Below are positions 8,668 through 17,493 of a stretch of 64,000 nucleotides of DNA, piece after piece; position 1 is the first letter of the stretch, and every line of letters starts with the position of its first letter. The notes under the pieces were generated by a model. It did not search any database. It saw only the letters and a list, made by a program, of their open reading frames with translations, and was not told the DNA's origin. The position numbers and the translations under genes are program-made. Location: positions 434,001-498,000 of the forward strand of contig NZ_PIPW01000001.1 of the NCBI RefSeq assembly GCF_003987215.1, in the 5' to 3' direction. This DNA comes from Pseudidiomarina halophila. Lineage in GTDB: Bacteria > Pseudomonadota > Gammaproteobacteria > Enterobacterales > Alteromonadaceae.

Positions 8668-11157
8668 ATGAGGTTCAACTACCGAATTCCACTCATCTTT
8701 TTGTTTTTCGCTGTTTATATACTGCTAGAAATCAACTTGAATCTTAAGCTGATTGATCTCTACTCAAACCCAGTTACATCGGTGCTTGGAGCAAAGGCTG
8801 AAGAGGCTCACTTTGTCGAGTTCCTTGGGCGGATGATTACTGGGTTTGGTTTAGCTTTGGCGCTGGTTACATTAATTCCGGAGCTGTCATTTGAGCGTAA
8901 ATACCGAAGTGCGTTTGTGCGCAGAAGTATTCGATTGCTCATGTTTCTTGCGTTGTGGGCAGTGCTAATTCCCTCGATTCGAGTGGTGGTGGATTCTGTT
9001 GTTGAGAATTCATCACCAGAACAAAAGATGAATGCGGTTCGTGCGGTTATTTTCAAAGAGGCTTATTTGGCCGATATGGTCGCGATTGACGATCTCGAGC
9101 GATTATCCGTATCTAACGAAACGCAAAGCGAAAAGAAGTTGGTTGTATCACTAATTCCATCGTTGGCGTATTTTTCAGAAAGATTTAATGGTTACATTGG
9201 TCGCCAGTTAGATGAGCTAACCAATGTTTATATTAGAAACTATCAAAATGCTGCTTTTACTCGTGATGCAGTGCCAAAGTTAAATAGCTTGAGTTCGTTG
9301 TATGAGCAAGAAATGGAATTGTATAGCTCGGCGCAACGTGATGCGCGCGAGGTTATGGGAACGGTTCAAAATTACGATAATTTAGAGGCTAAGACGCGAG
9401 AATGGCACGACCAAGCAGTGCAATTATTGAATACGAGTTGGGATTCGTATGTTAGTGAATACGAAAAGGCTTCAGATCTTGCTGATACGATAACTGAACA
9501 AATTTACGATGATTATCGTGATCAAGCAAAAGACTATGAACGGGTGAGCTGTAATGCGGATTGTAAGGAGCGAATTCGTGTCAACTGGTCTAACTTTATC
9601 ACGAGCCTCACGTGGGAAGATGGTTCCAAGATTCAACTCTATTTTGAGCCCGATGAACCTCATTTTTATTTGCTGTATTTGTTCGGCCGAGAGAACCATT
9701 TTAAGGCCTATATTCAAAACGCTCGCCGAGCATTTTTGAACAAATTGTGGGGTGTAGAGGAAGACGTAACTTATGAGAGCTTCATTAATAATGACAAGGT
9801 GATTAGCTTTGTTATAACCCAAGTACGAAAGTTAGAGATGCCGCTCTCGGTTAATTGGAAGCCCACCCGTATGGATATCACGCGGAGTGATGTCGAGAAA
9901 TATTATGCGGGCAAGGGAGAGTCGGTTTGGAAACGCTACTATGAGCGTTCGGAATTTGATGTTAGTAACCGCTCACTGAACCGAGTTGAGTTTTTTAAGC
10001 TGCCGCAAATTAAGGCTTATGCACGCGACGAACTGGACTCGTTTTATATTGATGCCTACGAGCCCTATTTGTCTAACAGTGAGTATTATGAGCTCTGGAA
10101 TAATCGGCAAAAAGAAAAAAACCTCTCGTTTGTGCAGCTGATTAGCTCAACGGTTGCCGATGCAGCTTTTTCACCTGGCGGTTCATTCCACCAAATAGGT
10201 ATTGAAGCCGTTAAGTTTGCTGTGATCCCACCTATTTCGATCATGCTTAGTTTTTTAGCCATCTTTCTTCTTGTCCTGAAGGCGAGTCGTTATTTGCGTG
10301 ACGAGTGGGCGTATGCAGCGAATAAGATCCTATGGGCCTTTGTTGCACTTGGTTTGATTATTCCGGTCGCAATTTCGGTGCTGTCTTCAAATTCCTATAC
10401 GCGAATGATGGCTGACTTTGTAGGTAAAAAGCAAAGTCCAAGCGTATATGAGTCGTTTGTGAGTTATGGCTTTGGGGTTTTCTTAGATTTAGAGAGCACA
10501 ATTTATCATCAGCGGGACGTTTTAAAGATTCCAGGGTTCGGTGACTATGAAGAGAAGGACCCAGTTAAAGCGATCTATGAGCGTGTAAGAGATTACGATG
10601 ATGCGATGTATGAAAGCCTTCGTTTTGCGCCTGAGCTGATTAACCTTTCAGAAGTTCCAGAGCCCTACGATATTAACTTATCGATACTCAAGCGTGACTT
10701 AAATGTCGGGATGTTCATGGGCGTTAAGATGGACGGCATGGCTGTTGATTCAGTGAGTATTCCTAATGTCTTTGGCAATGACAAGCTCGGTTATATTTTT
10801 GAATCACGTTTTATTTTGGACCCGAATTATGACGATCTGTTCGTGAGCCATATGTTGAATGCGCGTGATCCGGACTATTGGTTGAAGCTTGCATCGAACG
10901 ACGTGGGCCGCATCTCACTGTTAAATAAGTTAGAGCAAAAGACTGCTGATTTCTTGCGGTCGCGATCTGACTTAACGGCGAACATTAATAGCAGTATTGC
11001 TCAGGGGTATCGAAACATTATCTTCATTCAATTGAATCGTGAAGATCAGTATGAATGTCTTCGTTTGCCGGAGTTTACTATTTCAACATTTGTAGAGATG
11101 TTCTCCGGGGCCGACATTTCGACCACTGAGAAATATCGTTGTGGGGGAGTCTTTTAA
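8668..11157 (+). CDS. Large polytopic membrane protein of unknown function
   Basis: A protein of 829 residues. Membrane segments are predicted near residues 7-24, 52-71, 88-108, 516-538 and 554-574. They bracket a soluble domain of about 400 residues (110-510) that is rich in charged and aromatic residues with helical or coiled-coil character (for example 180-290), and leave a C-terminal domain of about 250 residues. Cysteine pairs (VSCNADC near 295, YECLRL and YRCGG at the end) suggest disulfides in extracytoplasmic parts. There is no Walker, kinase, nuclease or transporter motif. It sits between the lipoprotein and three small membrane proteins, and its TAA overlaps the next ATG. I infer a scaffold or channel-like core of an envelope complex. 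Confidence 0.75.
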   Translation: MRFNYRIPLIFLFFAVYILLEINLNLKLIDLYSNPVTSVLGAKAEEAHFVEFLGRMITGFGLALALVTLIPELSFERKYRSAFVRRSIRLLMFLALWAVLIPSIRVVVDSVVENSSPEQKMNAVRAVIFKEAYLADMVAIDDLERLSVSNETQSEKKLVVSLIPSLAYFSERFNGYIGRQLDELTNVYIRNYQNAAFTRDAVPKLNSLSSLYEQEMELYSSAQRDAREVMGTVQNYDNLEAKTREWHDQAVQLLNTSWDSYVSEYEKASDLADTITEQIYDDYRDQAKDYERVSCNADCKERIRVNWSNFITSLTWEDGSKIQLYFEPDEPHFYLLYLFGRENHFKAYIQNARRAFLNKLWGVEEDVTYESFINNDKVISFVITQVRKLEMPLSVNWKPTRMDITRSDVEKYYAGKGESVWKRYYERSEFDVSNRSLNRVEFFKLPQIKAYARDELDSFYIDAYEPYLSNSEYYELWNNRQKEKNLSFVQLISSTVADAAFSPGGSFHQIGIEAVKFAVIPPISIMLSFLAIFLLVLKASRYLRDEWAYAANKILWAFVALGLIIPVAISVLSSNSYTRMMADFVGKKQSPSVYESFVSYGFGVFLDLESTIYHQRDVLKIPGFGDYEEKDPVKAIYERVRDYDDAMYESLRFAPELINLSEVPEPYDINLSILKRDLNVGMFMGVKMDGMAVDSVSIPNVFGNDKLGYIFESRFILDPNYDDLFVSHMLNARDPDYWLKLASNDVGRISLLNKLEQKTADFLRSRSDLTANINSSIAQGYRNIIFIQLNREDQYECLRLPEFTISTFVEMFSGADISTTEKYRCGGVF

Positions 11158-11345
11158 TGAAGAAGTTCACGCAAAAAATAGCTCAGCTAATGATCAATAA
11201 TTTTCTTTTGGTGGCTGTCCTTTTTGGTGGTTTGTTGTTCGTGTCATATCACCAGCAAGCGGCTTTTAATAAAGAATACTCAAAGGCTCTCGAGTCAGTT
11301 CAACGCATCAAAACCAAAATCGCACTAACCCTAAATCACTCATAA
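11157..11345 (+). CDS. Small single-span membrane protein (unknown cluster, gene 3)
   Basis: 62 residues from the ATG overlapping the previous stop by one base (TAATG). It has a basic N terminus (MKKFTQK), one membrane segment (about 14-32), then a short charged helix (NKEYSKALESVQRIKTK). An upstream in-frame ATG at 11139 would overlap the large gene further and is less likely. No family recognised. Confidence 0.65.
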   Translation: MKKFTQKIAQLMINNFLLVAVLFGGLLFVSYHQQAAFNKEYSKALESVQRIKTKIALTLNHS

Positions 11346-11363
11346 AGTTAAAGGAAGCATGTC

Positions 11364-11639
11364 ATGGAGAATCGGTTTTTTAATATCAAGATTGAGCTGT
11401 CAATGCTTTTCTCTTTCGGTATTGCTGTCTACTTAATGGTGACCGCACACAATGCCAATCTAGAAAATGCCCAAAAGCTAAATGAAATGCTGGTTAAGTA
11501 TGAGCACCAGCTCGATAGCATGATTTCCTCTGATCAGGAAACCTTAAAAATTTATAAGGAGAACCTTGATAAGGCGGCAAGTTCACTTTCAGATGAAGAA
11601 AAAGAGTTTCTTCTGCGTGTACTAGAACTGGAAGGTTGA
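11364..11639 (+). CDS. Small membrane-anchored coiled-coil protein (unknown cluster, gene 4)
   Basis: 91 residues: one membrane segment near 10-28, then a strongly charged helical region (about 30-91) with heptad-like leucines (LENAQKLNEMLVKYEHQL). AAGGAAG lies just upstream of the ATG. The layout resembles small subunits that dimerise through a coiled coil. No family recognised; same strand and tight spacing put it in the operon. Confidence 0.65.
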   Translation: MENRFFNIKIELSMLFSFGIAVYLMVTAHNANLENAQKLNEMLVKYEHQLDSMISSDQETLKIYKENLDKAASSLSDEEKEFLLRVLELEG

Positions 11640-11677
11640 TCATTCCCTAGGGTTGGAGTTTCAAGAAGGAATAAAAA

Positions 11678-11932
11678 ATGTTCGACATGCTAAACCATAA
11701 TTTGGAGGTCGTTGCCAACAAGTTTTTTTATGACTGGTTCATGCAGATTGTTTACATTCTTTGCGTTTTATATATACCTATCTTTCTTGCCCGAAGAAAA
11801 GAAGATGGATTCTTCGGCATAACGGTTATTTACTTTGTAGCGACTATTGTGCCCTTCGCTCAGCTATTGCTTTTGCTCATAGCACTACCAATTTCCTTGG
11901 GTAGTATTCTTAGCTTGATCAAAGACTCTTAG
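11678..11932 (+). CDS. Small two-span membrane protein (unknown cluster, gene 5)
   Basis: 84 residues with two hydrophobic segments (about 22-38 and 48-75) separated by a basic loop (ARRKEDG). AGAAGGA sits 6-8 bases before the ATG. The third consecutive short membrane protein downstream of the 829-residue protein, and the last gene of the cluster; over 300 bp of non-coding DNA follow. Confidence 0.65.
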   Translation: MFDMLNHNLEVVANKFFYDWFMQIVYILCVLYIPIFLARRKEDGFFGITVIYFVATIVPFAQLLLLLIALPISLGSILSLIKDS

Positions 11933-12271
11933 TAACCTTCCTTGGGCTCGGTTTTTGGTTAACCAGTAACCACTGACAAACGAACCATGTTAATTTGAGA
12001 CCTCTGGCCTAATACATGGCAGAAATCCCGCCTTTCCAAACTTGCATGAGGGAGGGCAGCCCTCTCTCATGAACAGCTGATTTATTCTGCGAGTGGTTCT
12101 AAAAATGGGGGCCTGTCGCAAAACTGAAATCTGATTGAAAATATGGTGTTATTTCAGGGAAAATGTCAACTTTCTCCCGCCCAAGCACCCCAAAAACGGA
12201 AATAAACTGCGGCGCACGCGGATCTGCGTTAGAATGGGCGCTCTTATCACAATTGAGTAGCATATTTATAC
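11933..12271. other. Non-coding stretch between the membrane cluster and rhlE
   Basis: I find no convincing gene. It contains the long imperfect palindrome at 12045-12071, which may end the upstream operon. The rhlE promoter must lie in the right part, but no consensus -35/-10 pair stands out. Confidence 0.5.
12045..12071. repeat. Near-perfect 13-bp inverted repeat
   Basis: CATGAGGGAGGGC and GCCCTCTCTCATG are separated by one base; the single difference is a G-T pair. As RNA it folds into a strong hairpin. It is not followed by a T-run, so it is either a terminator lacking the classical tail, a processing site or a protein-binding palindrome. Confidence 0.6.
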
Positions 12272-13558
12272 ATGACTTTTTCTGAACTCGGACTTTGCCC
12301 TGAAATTCTTACCGCCCTTACACGCCAAGGTTATACCGAACCCACCCCCATTCAAGCACAGGCGATTCCAGCTGTACTTGCGGGCAATGACGTGATGGCG
12401 GCAGCACAAACAGGCACGGGCAAAACCGCGGGATTTACCTTACCGATTTTAGAACGGCTCAAAGATGGCGAGCGCGCAAAACCCAACACGGCGCGGGTAT
12501 TGATCCTTACGCCGACGCGCGAACTCGCGGCGCAGGTGGGTGAGAGTGTTGCAACCTACGGTGCTGGCCTCTCGTTAAACTACGCGGTCGTCTTCGGCGG
12601 TGTGAAAATCAATCCGCAGATGATGAAGCTGCGCAAAGGCGTGGACATCCTCGTCGCCACACCAGGTCGTTTGATGGACCTGTACCAGCAGAATGCCGTG
12701 CGTTTCCCGAAATTAGACGTGTTAGTGCTTGATGAAGCCGATCGCATGCTCGACATGGGCTTCATCCACGACATTAAGAAAATTATTAAATTGTTGCCAG
12801 CCAAGCGCCAGACGTTGATGTTCTCAGCGACCTTCTCCAGCGAAATTCGCACCCTCGCTAAAACGCTGGTCAACAATCCGGTTGAGATCTCAGTAGCACC
12901 GCCGAACTCGACCGCAGAGCGCATCGATCAGATCATGTACGCGGCTGCGAAGAGCGAAAAACCGCGCATGCTCATGCAATTGTTGCGTAACCTTAACTTA
13001 CCGCAGGTACTGGTGTTTTCACGCACCAAACACGGCGCCAATCGCTTGGTTAAACAGCTCGAAGCAGATGGATTTCTCGCCGCCGCGATTCACGGCAACA
13101 AGAGCCAGGGCGCGCGAACCAAAGCTTTGTCTGAGTTTAAATCCGGCAAGGTGAATGTGTTGGTCGCGACCGACATTGCCGCGCGTGGACTCGACATCGA
13201 GAAACTGCCGTACGTGATCAATTACGATCTGCCGCAGGTTCCTGAAGACTATGTGCACCGCATTGGCCGTACCGGCCGCGCAGGGCAGGTCGGTCACGCG
13301 ATTTCATTGGTGATGGACGAAGAATTCAGAACTCTGAAAGCCATTGAAAAGCTGATCGGTCAGCCGATTGAACGCCATACACTGGAAGGCTTTGCCGACG
13401 TTGCCCTGACGGGCAAAACGCCACCGCCAAAGCAAGGTCAACGTGCACCGCGCGCGCCGCGTAAACCGCAAGGTAGTGGTGGCAACAAGCGTCCAGGCGG
13501 CAGTGGCAATAAAGGCCGTGATGCCAGCCGCAGAAGTAATCATCGTAAGGGTGATTAA
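12272..13558 (+). CDS. rhlE: DEAD-box ATP-dependent RNA helicase RhlE
   Basis: A protein of 428 residues. The N terminus ([13 protein letters not shown], then [14 protein letters not shown] as Q-motif) and [15 protein letters not shown] Walker A are characteristic of RhlE. Further motifs: [26 protein letters not shown]. The C-terminal tail of about 55 residues is Arg/Lys/Gly/Pro rich and low in complexity, as in RhlE proteins, where it binds RNA non-specifically. The role is RNA duplex unwinding in ribosome maturation and mRNA decay. It is monocistronic. Base composition is much richer in G and C than the cluster just upstream. Confidence 0.92.
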   Translation: MTFSELGLCPEILTALTRQGYTEPTPIQAQAIPAVLAGNDVMAAAQTGTGKTAGFTLPILERLKDGERAKPNTARVLILTPTRELAAQVGESVATYGAGLSLNYAVVFGGVKINPQMMKLRKGVDILVATPGRLMDLYQQNAVRFPKLDVLVLDEADRMLDMGFIHDIKKIIKLLPAKRQTLMFSATFSSEIRTLAKTLVNNPVEISVAPPNSTAERIDQIMYAAAKSEKPRMLMQLLRNLNLPQVLVFSRTKHGANRLVKQLEADGFLAAAIHGNKSQGARTKALSEFKSGKVNVLVATDIAARGLDIEKLPYVINYDLPQVPEDYVHRIGRTGRAGQVGHAISLVMDEEFRTLKAIEKLIGQPIERHTLEGFADVALTGKTPPPKQGQRAPRAPRKPQGSGGNKRPGGSGNKGRDASRRSNHRKGD

Positions 13559-13567
13559 CTCGTTGTA

Positions 13568-13607
13568 CTGCCGCCGACGAGCTCTGAGTTAGCTACGTCG
13601 GCGGTAG
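13568..13607. terminator. Hairpin downstream of rhlE
   Basis: A 12-bp stem (CTGCCGCCGACG with CGTCGGCGGTAG, one G-T pair), extended by inner AGCT/AGCT pairing. It starts 10 bases after the rhlE stop. No T-run follows, so termination efficiency is uncertain. Confidence 0.5.
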
Positions 13608-13708
13608 ATCTCACCTATGACCCCGTAACCTTACTATTTGTTACATTGCAGTGTTGTGACTCGCAAACTATAACTAGTGCAAGCCTTTCGTTATAAGAGC
13701 GCGTCACT

Positions 13709-15016
13709 ATGAACTCAACGAACACTGCCATCTCTCAGCAGCAAATCTCAGGCATGCGCTTTGCGCTTATCGGCGCTATCTTAATTGCCATAAGCTTTGG
13801 TTTAGCACGCTTTGCGTTTGGTTTGTTCATACCGCAAATACGCGATGAACTTGGCATGAGCGCTAGTACCATCGGTGTTATCGCCGCTCTTCCCTTGATC
13901 AGTTTCGTGATTGTCAGTTTAGTTGCCCCCTTAGTCACCAAATATTTTGGCGCGCGAAACACCACCGTTTTATCGGCTTCGTTTAGTGTTCTCGGTCTGG
14001 CTCTCATTAGTCTGGCAACTGGCCCTATCAGTCTCGGCATAGGAGTTTTCGCTTGTGGTATATCTGCCGGATTAATGATGCCAGCGTTAACCTCGGCTAT
14101 GCAGGCGTTGGTAGATCGTTCTATCCATGGGCGCGTCAGCTCAGTTATGAATGCGGGTACTAGCATTGGTGTCGCGCTCTCTGTGCCGGCTGTACTATTT
14201 TTAGTCGGTGCATGGCGCTACGCGTATTTATCATTCACGCTAATAGCCATTATTGGTGTTCTTCTTGCTTGGTATTTAATTCCCTCGGTTTCCAGGGTCA
14301 CTCCCGCAAATGCAGCGCCGCCACCCAAAATTACCGTTAGACAGTGGTGGAATCTGTTAAAGCTAGCCTTGTTTGCCTTCGCCATGGGCTTTATTGCTTC
14401 AGCTTACTGGACCTTTGCGCCGGATTTAGCCACCAATTTAGGCTCATTATCATCCAGGCAGACGGGTTGGTTATGGTTGGCATTAGGTATTGCAGGCTTA
14501 GGAGGAGCTATTGTCAGTGACTTGGCAGACAGGAATAACCCTGCCATCACCCACGCACTCATGCTGATGATGTTGACAACCAGTTTAACTTTGTTGGCCG
14601 CTAGTCCAGGTCAAATCTATCTTGCGGTTTTTTCAGCTGTTATCTTTGGTCTGGCTTATATGAGTTTAACCGGACTTTACTTAATGACAGGTATCCGCTT
14701 ATTGCCGGGACGTTTGTCGATAGGACCTGTGTTGCCCTTTTTGGCGGTTGCCTTAGGCCAGGCAGCAGGGACGCCGCTTGTCGGCGTGCTCGTCGGTGAG
14801 CTGGGTTATGCAGAAAGCTTCTCCATCTTTGCAGCGGTGGGAATTCTTATCGCACTGATATCGCCATTTTATCCGGGCCATAGTGAAGAGGACGCTGGTA
14901 TACCTGAAGATGAGACCGGCCTTCAGGCTGCCTTTGATTATCAGCTTCAGGATGAAGAAGGCGAGCCTCTGGAGATTACCAATACTCAACAAACGGATAA
15001 GGGCGATGAGACCTAG
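13709..15016 (+). CDS. MFS transporter
   Basis: A protein of 435 residues with 12 predicted membrane helices. The first helix contains GLARFAFGLFIPQIRDELGMS, as in the YbfB/CynX-like MFS families, and the loop between helices 2 and 3 carries the shortened A-motif-like VTKYFGARN. The C-terminal 40 residues are acidic and cytoplasmic (EEDAGIPEDETG and onward). The family exports or imports small solutes by proton coupling; substrate unknown. It converges with the APC-like permease gene. Confidence 0.85.
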   Translation: MNSTNTAISQQQISGMRFALIGAILIAISFGLARFAFGLFIPQIRDELGMSASTIGVIAALPLISFVIVSLVAPLVTKYFGARNTTVLSASFSVLGLALISLATGPISLGIGVFACGISAGLMMPALTSAMQALVDRSIHGRVSSVMNAGTSIGVALSVPAVLFLVGAWRYAYLSFTLIAIIGVLLAWYLIPSVSRVTPANAAPPPKITVRQWWNLLKLALFAFAMGFIASAYWTFAPDLATNLGSLSSRQTGWLWLALGIAGLGGAIVSDLADRNNPAITHALMLMMLTTSLTLLAASPGQIYLAVFSAVIFGLAYMSLTGLYLMTGIRLLPGRLSIGPVLPFLAVALGQAAGTPLVGVLVGELGYAESFSIFAAVGILIALISPFYPGHSEEDAGIPEDETGLQAAFDYQLQDEEGEPLEITNTQQTDKGDET

Positions 15017-15028
15017 ATTATCCGAGGG

Positions 15029-15055
15029 CAAAAAAACGGCTGAAATTATAGCCGT
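15029..15055 (-). terminator. Intrinsic terminator of the APC-like permease gene
   Basis: Read on the minus strand: ACGGCT, an 8-base loop, AGCCGT, then a run of seven T. It lies about 60 bp past the stop of the minus-strand permease gene, in the correct orientation. Confidence 0.75.
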
Positions 15056-15114
15056 GCGGGGATAACTATCATCTCAAATGAGAGTGAATTGGATGGCGAT
15101 CGGAGAATTAAGCT

Positions 15115-16398
15115 CTAATGTCCTATTGAATGTCCGGCACTCGTCACAGGTATAGCAAAAAACGCAATGGCCAACATCGCAACGACAAGTAGACCAAAAC
15201 CTATCCCGCGGGCGATATGGCGCTCATTTCCGATAGAACTGATCGCATGAACTGCGGCGATCAAGCATTGCAGCGCATAGTAAAGGGCAAAAGCGCGGGA
15301 CGCGTAGGCGATAATGGAGAATATATCGGTGGACCACAGCAGACCAATGGCTAAGATCGCCACTGTGAGGTATGCGGTATGCTTTGAGATACTCTTGTCG
15401 GATGCCTCTTCGACCAGGCCTCCGGAGCCAATCATGTCGGCAACTGCTGCCGAGAACTGGCTCATGACTGCGGCGATAATCAAAAGCCACGGAAGAACAA
15501 AGGCGATTTCTGCAGATAAGTCGATGACCCCGGTTTCACTGATGGTTTCAAATTCATCGAACAGCGTAGTCGCTAACGCAATAAAACAGACATAGATCGC
15601 TGCCGCAATCAGCTGTCCATATCGCATGGTCTTAATGCGAAGATGGGCCGGGTAGTCGCCTCGTAAATAACGCGATGTTTCAAACCCCTGAACAATCAGA
15701 AATGAGCCAAGCAGGATGCGCACCGTCTCGAGGTTAAAGTCAGGATCAAGTTGTGGCACTTGCCAGTCGCCACTAAGCGCCTGTTCCGCGTTGAAAAAGG
15801 CGAGCCCAAGGATGAAAGCGCTAATAATTGCCAATTTAACGTTAACTGAGGATTCCTCAAGGGCTTCAAGGAGTCTCAGGCCGCGTAACCAACCGAAAAG
15901 TCCGATAAATATAAGCAGTAGGGTAGCGATAGTTTTCTGAGCCACTGGGTTTTCATAGCCCACTAACCGCAAGGAAAAAGCGCCAAGCAGCTCAAGGTAA
16001 AAAGTAATGGCGATAATATAGGCGAAAGCCAGAACGAGTTTGGCCAGCTCACCTGCCCACGTCAGGGCTTTGTAGGTTGTTTGCTGATCTGTTTCTGTCA
16101 GAGGTTCCGAGAATTTAATATTGTAACGCACCGCTTTGCCCACCAGAAAAGCCAGTGCGAGTATCGCGATAACCGCTACTATGGCCCAGGCCCCCACGGT
16201 AAAAGCCAGTAATGGAGCGACAATGAGAAAGCCACTGCCGATAATTGAAGCAAGCGGGATAGCTGTGGCACGCCAAAGTTCAGAGTCACGAATCTTGGGC
16301 AGGAAAAGAATAATTACAACAGCAACGGCTAACAACGTCACAATGACGTTGAGAGACCAATCGGCTGCACTTAATGAATGAAAGTTGGTTTCAGGCAT
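15115..16398 (-). CDS. APC superfamily-like integral membrane transporter
   Basis: A protein of 427 residues with 11-12 membrane helices. The segment IPLASIIGSGFLIVAPLLAF resembles the unwound first helix of amino acid/polyamine/organocation transporters, whose signature is a G-x-G-x-x-x-A/P pattern (here GSGFLIVAP). The rest follows the hydrophobicity of that superfamily, but no subfamily motif fixes a substrate. It ends at its own terminator and has no operon partner. An amino acid or related cation would be the default substrate guess; this is inference. Confidence 0.65.
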   Translation of the reverse strand: MPETNFHSLSAADWSLNVIVTLLAVAVVIILFLPKIRDSELWRATAIPLASIIGSGFLIVAPLLAFTVGAWAIVAVIAILALAFLVGKAVRYNIKFSEPLTETDQQTTYKALTWAGELAKLVLAFAYIIAITFYLELLGAFSLRLVGYENPVAQKTIATLLLIFIGLFGWLRGLRLLEALEESSVNVKLAIISAFILGLAFFNAEQALSGDWQVPQLDPDFNLETVRILLGSFLIVQGFETSRYLRGDYPAHLRIKTMRYGQLIAAAIYVCFIALATTLFDEFETISETGVIDLSAEIAFVLPWLLIIAAVMSQFSAAVADMIGSGGLVEEASDKSISKHTAYLTVAILAIGLLWSTDIFSIIAYASRAFALYYALQCLIAAVHAISSIGNERHIARGIGFGLLVVAMLAIAFFAIPVTSAGHSIGH

Positions 16399-16456
16399 TC
16401 ATCTGACTCTAAGTTAATCTTCCGGTAAGTGAACGGGCGCGTTAAATTTCCCTGTC

Positions 16457-16789
16457 TTATCTGAGCTGATTCTCTTTTAATATCGGCCGCAAGTCATCCA
16501 GCTTATCAAACAGGTGCCAGATGTAGTTCTTGGTGCCATTCTCGCGGTGCGGATGCAGATCGGCCAGTGCCGGATCGTCGCAGTAACTTTCGAACGCTTC
16601 TTTTGATTCCCATTCGACCAGGATAAGCACGGTGCGTGGGGTGATGTCGCCTTGCGCAGCTTCTTTGAACTTGCCGAGCGAGATAACTTTGCCGCCGTGG
16701 GCTTCAACTTCTTTTGCAGACCGGCGTGCGTAGGCGAGGTATTCGTCTTTGTTGGCAATATCAAAAAGATTGAGCGCGTAAACAGGCAT
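16457..16789 (-). CDS. DUF1330 family protein
   Basis: 110 residues, starting MPVYALNLFDIANKDEYLAY with an AGGAG about 9 bases upstream; the longer open frame beginning at 16852 is rejected on that ground. The pattern (PVYALNLFDI, AYARRSAKEVEAHGGKVIS, VLILVEWESKEAFESYCDDP) is the ferredoxin-like dimeric alpha/beta-barrel fold of DUF1330/Dabb-type proteins. Biochemical role unknown. Confidence 0.8.
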   Translation of the reverse strand: MPVYALNLFDIANKDEYLAYARRSAKEVEAHGGKVISLGKFKEAAQGDITPRTVLILVEWESKEAFESYCDDPALADLHPHRENGTKNYIWHLFDKLDDLRPILKENQLR

Positions 16790-16995
16790 GGGCAGAGCTC
16801 CTTGTTCGTTTTGTTCGATGATAACCAATTTATGCGTTAACCGCATTAACACAAATAAGTCGTGGCACGGAGCGGATACTGCTCGATCTATCCGAAGTGT
16901 CGCGGTATGTTGAGCTATGTCTTGAACTGATGGATACCTTGATTGCCGCGCATCCAGCGCTTTGCTTAGAATGAGGATAGTGAGGAGTAAATAGC

Positions 16996-17334
16996 ATGGA
17001 AACTAATGATAGTCGCTCTAACTCTGATTACGCGGAAGAAACGCTTACGTTTGACCAGGTTGGCGAGTTGTCCGGCGACGTCTTACTTGAGTTTGGTGCG
17101 CCCTGGTGTGGACACTGTCAGGCCGCAAACTCTGCAATAACAGAAGTAGTAGCTGAACATCCGAGACTGCGTCATATTAAAATATATGACGGAAAGGGCA
17201 AACGACTTGGCCGTGGCTTCAGGGTAAAGCTCTGGCCGACACTGATACTGCTGCGCGACGGCAAGGAAGTGGACCGTCTGGTGCGGCCACTGCGCGCTGC
17301 CGAGGTTCGTGAGTTAATGTCGAAAAGCAGTTAA
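16996..17334 (+). CDS. Thioredoxin family protein
   Basis: 112 residues with the redox motif WCGHC preceded by LLEFGAPWC and the cis-proline strand LWPTLILLRDG, the hallmark pair of the thioredoxin fold. The CGHC sequence is typical of protein disulfide isomerase and some bacterial thioredoxin-like proteins, whereas cytosolic thioredoxin has CGPC. No signal peptide is seen, so it is probably a cytoplasmic disulfide reductase or isomerase-like protein. GAGGAG lies about 9 bases upstream of the ATG. It is a single gene. Confidence 0.88.
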   Translation: METNDSRSNSDYAEETLTFDQVGELSGDVLLEFGAPWCGHCQAANSAITEVVAEHPRLRHIKIYDGKGKRLGRGFRVKLWPTLILLRDGKEVDRLVRPLRAAEVRELMSKSS

Positions 17335-17445
17335 AAGCTGCCCACGGGAGACTTCAATATGCCGTCTTGGCGTTGGAGTTGGTGGTGAGAACCAAATCTT
17401 CATGGTTGCTGAAGAATATTACGTTTGAAGGCTAAACCTAGGCAT

Positions 17446-17483
17446 AAAAAATGACGGGCGCAGAGTCCTGGTGCCCGCCATTT
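17446..17483 (-). terminator. Intrinsic terminator of the subtilisin-like protease gene
   Basis: On the minus strand a GC-rich stem (AATGGCGGGCA pairing with the complementary arm near CGCCCGTCATT, one mismatch) is followed by six T. It begins 11 bases after the protease stop codon. Confidence 0.75.
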
Positions 17484-17493
17484 CATTTGGATT

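Noticed and set aside
16856-16980. Open frame before the thioredoxin gene (ILLDLSEVSRYVELCLEL)
   Set aside because: Protein-like but without start or upstream homology; could be a gene relic, not enough support.
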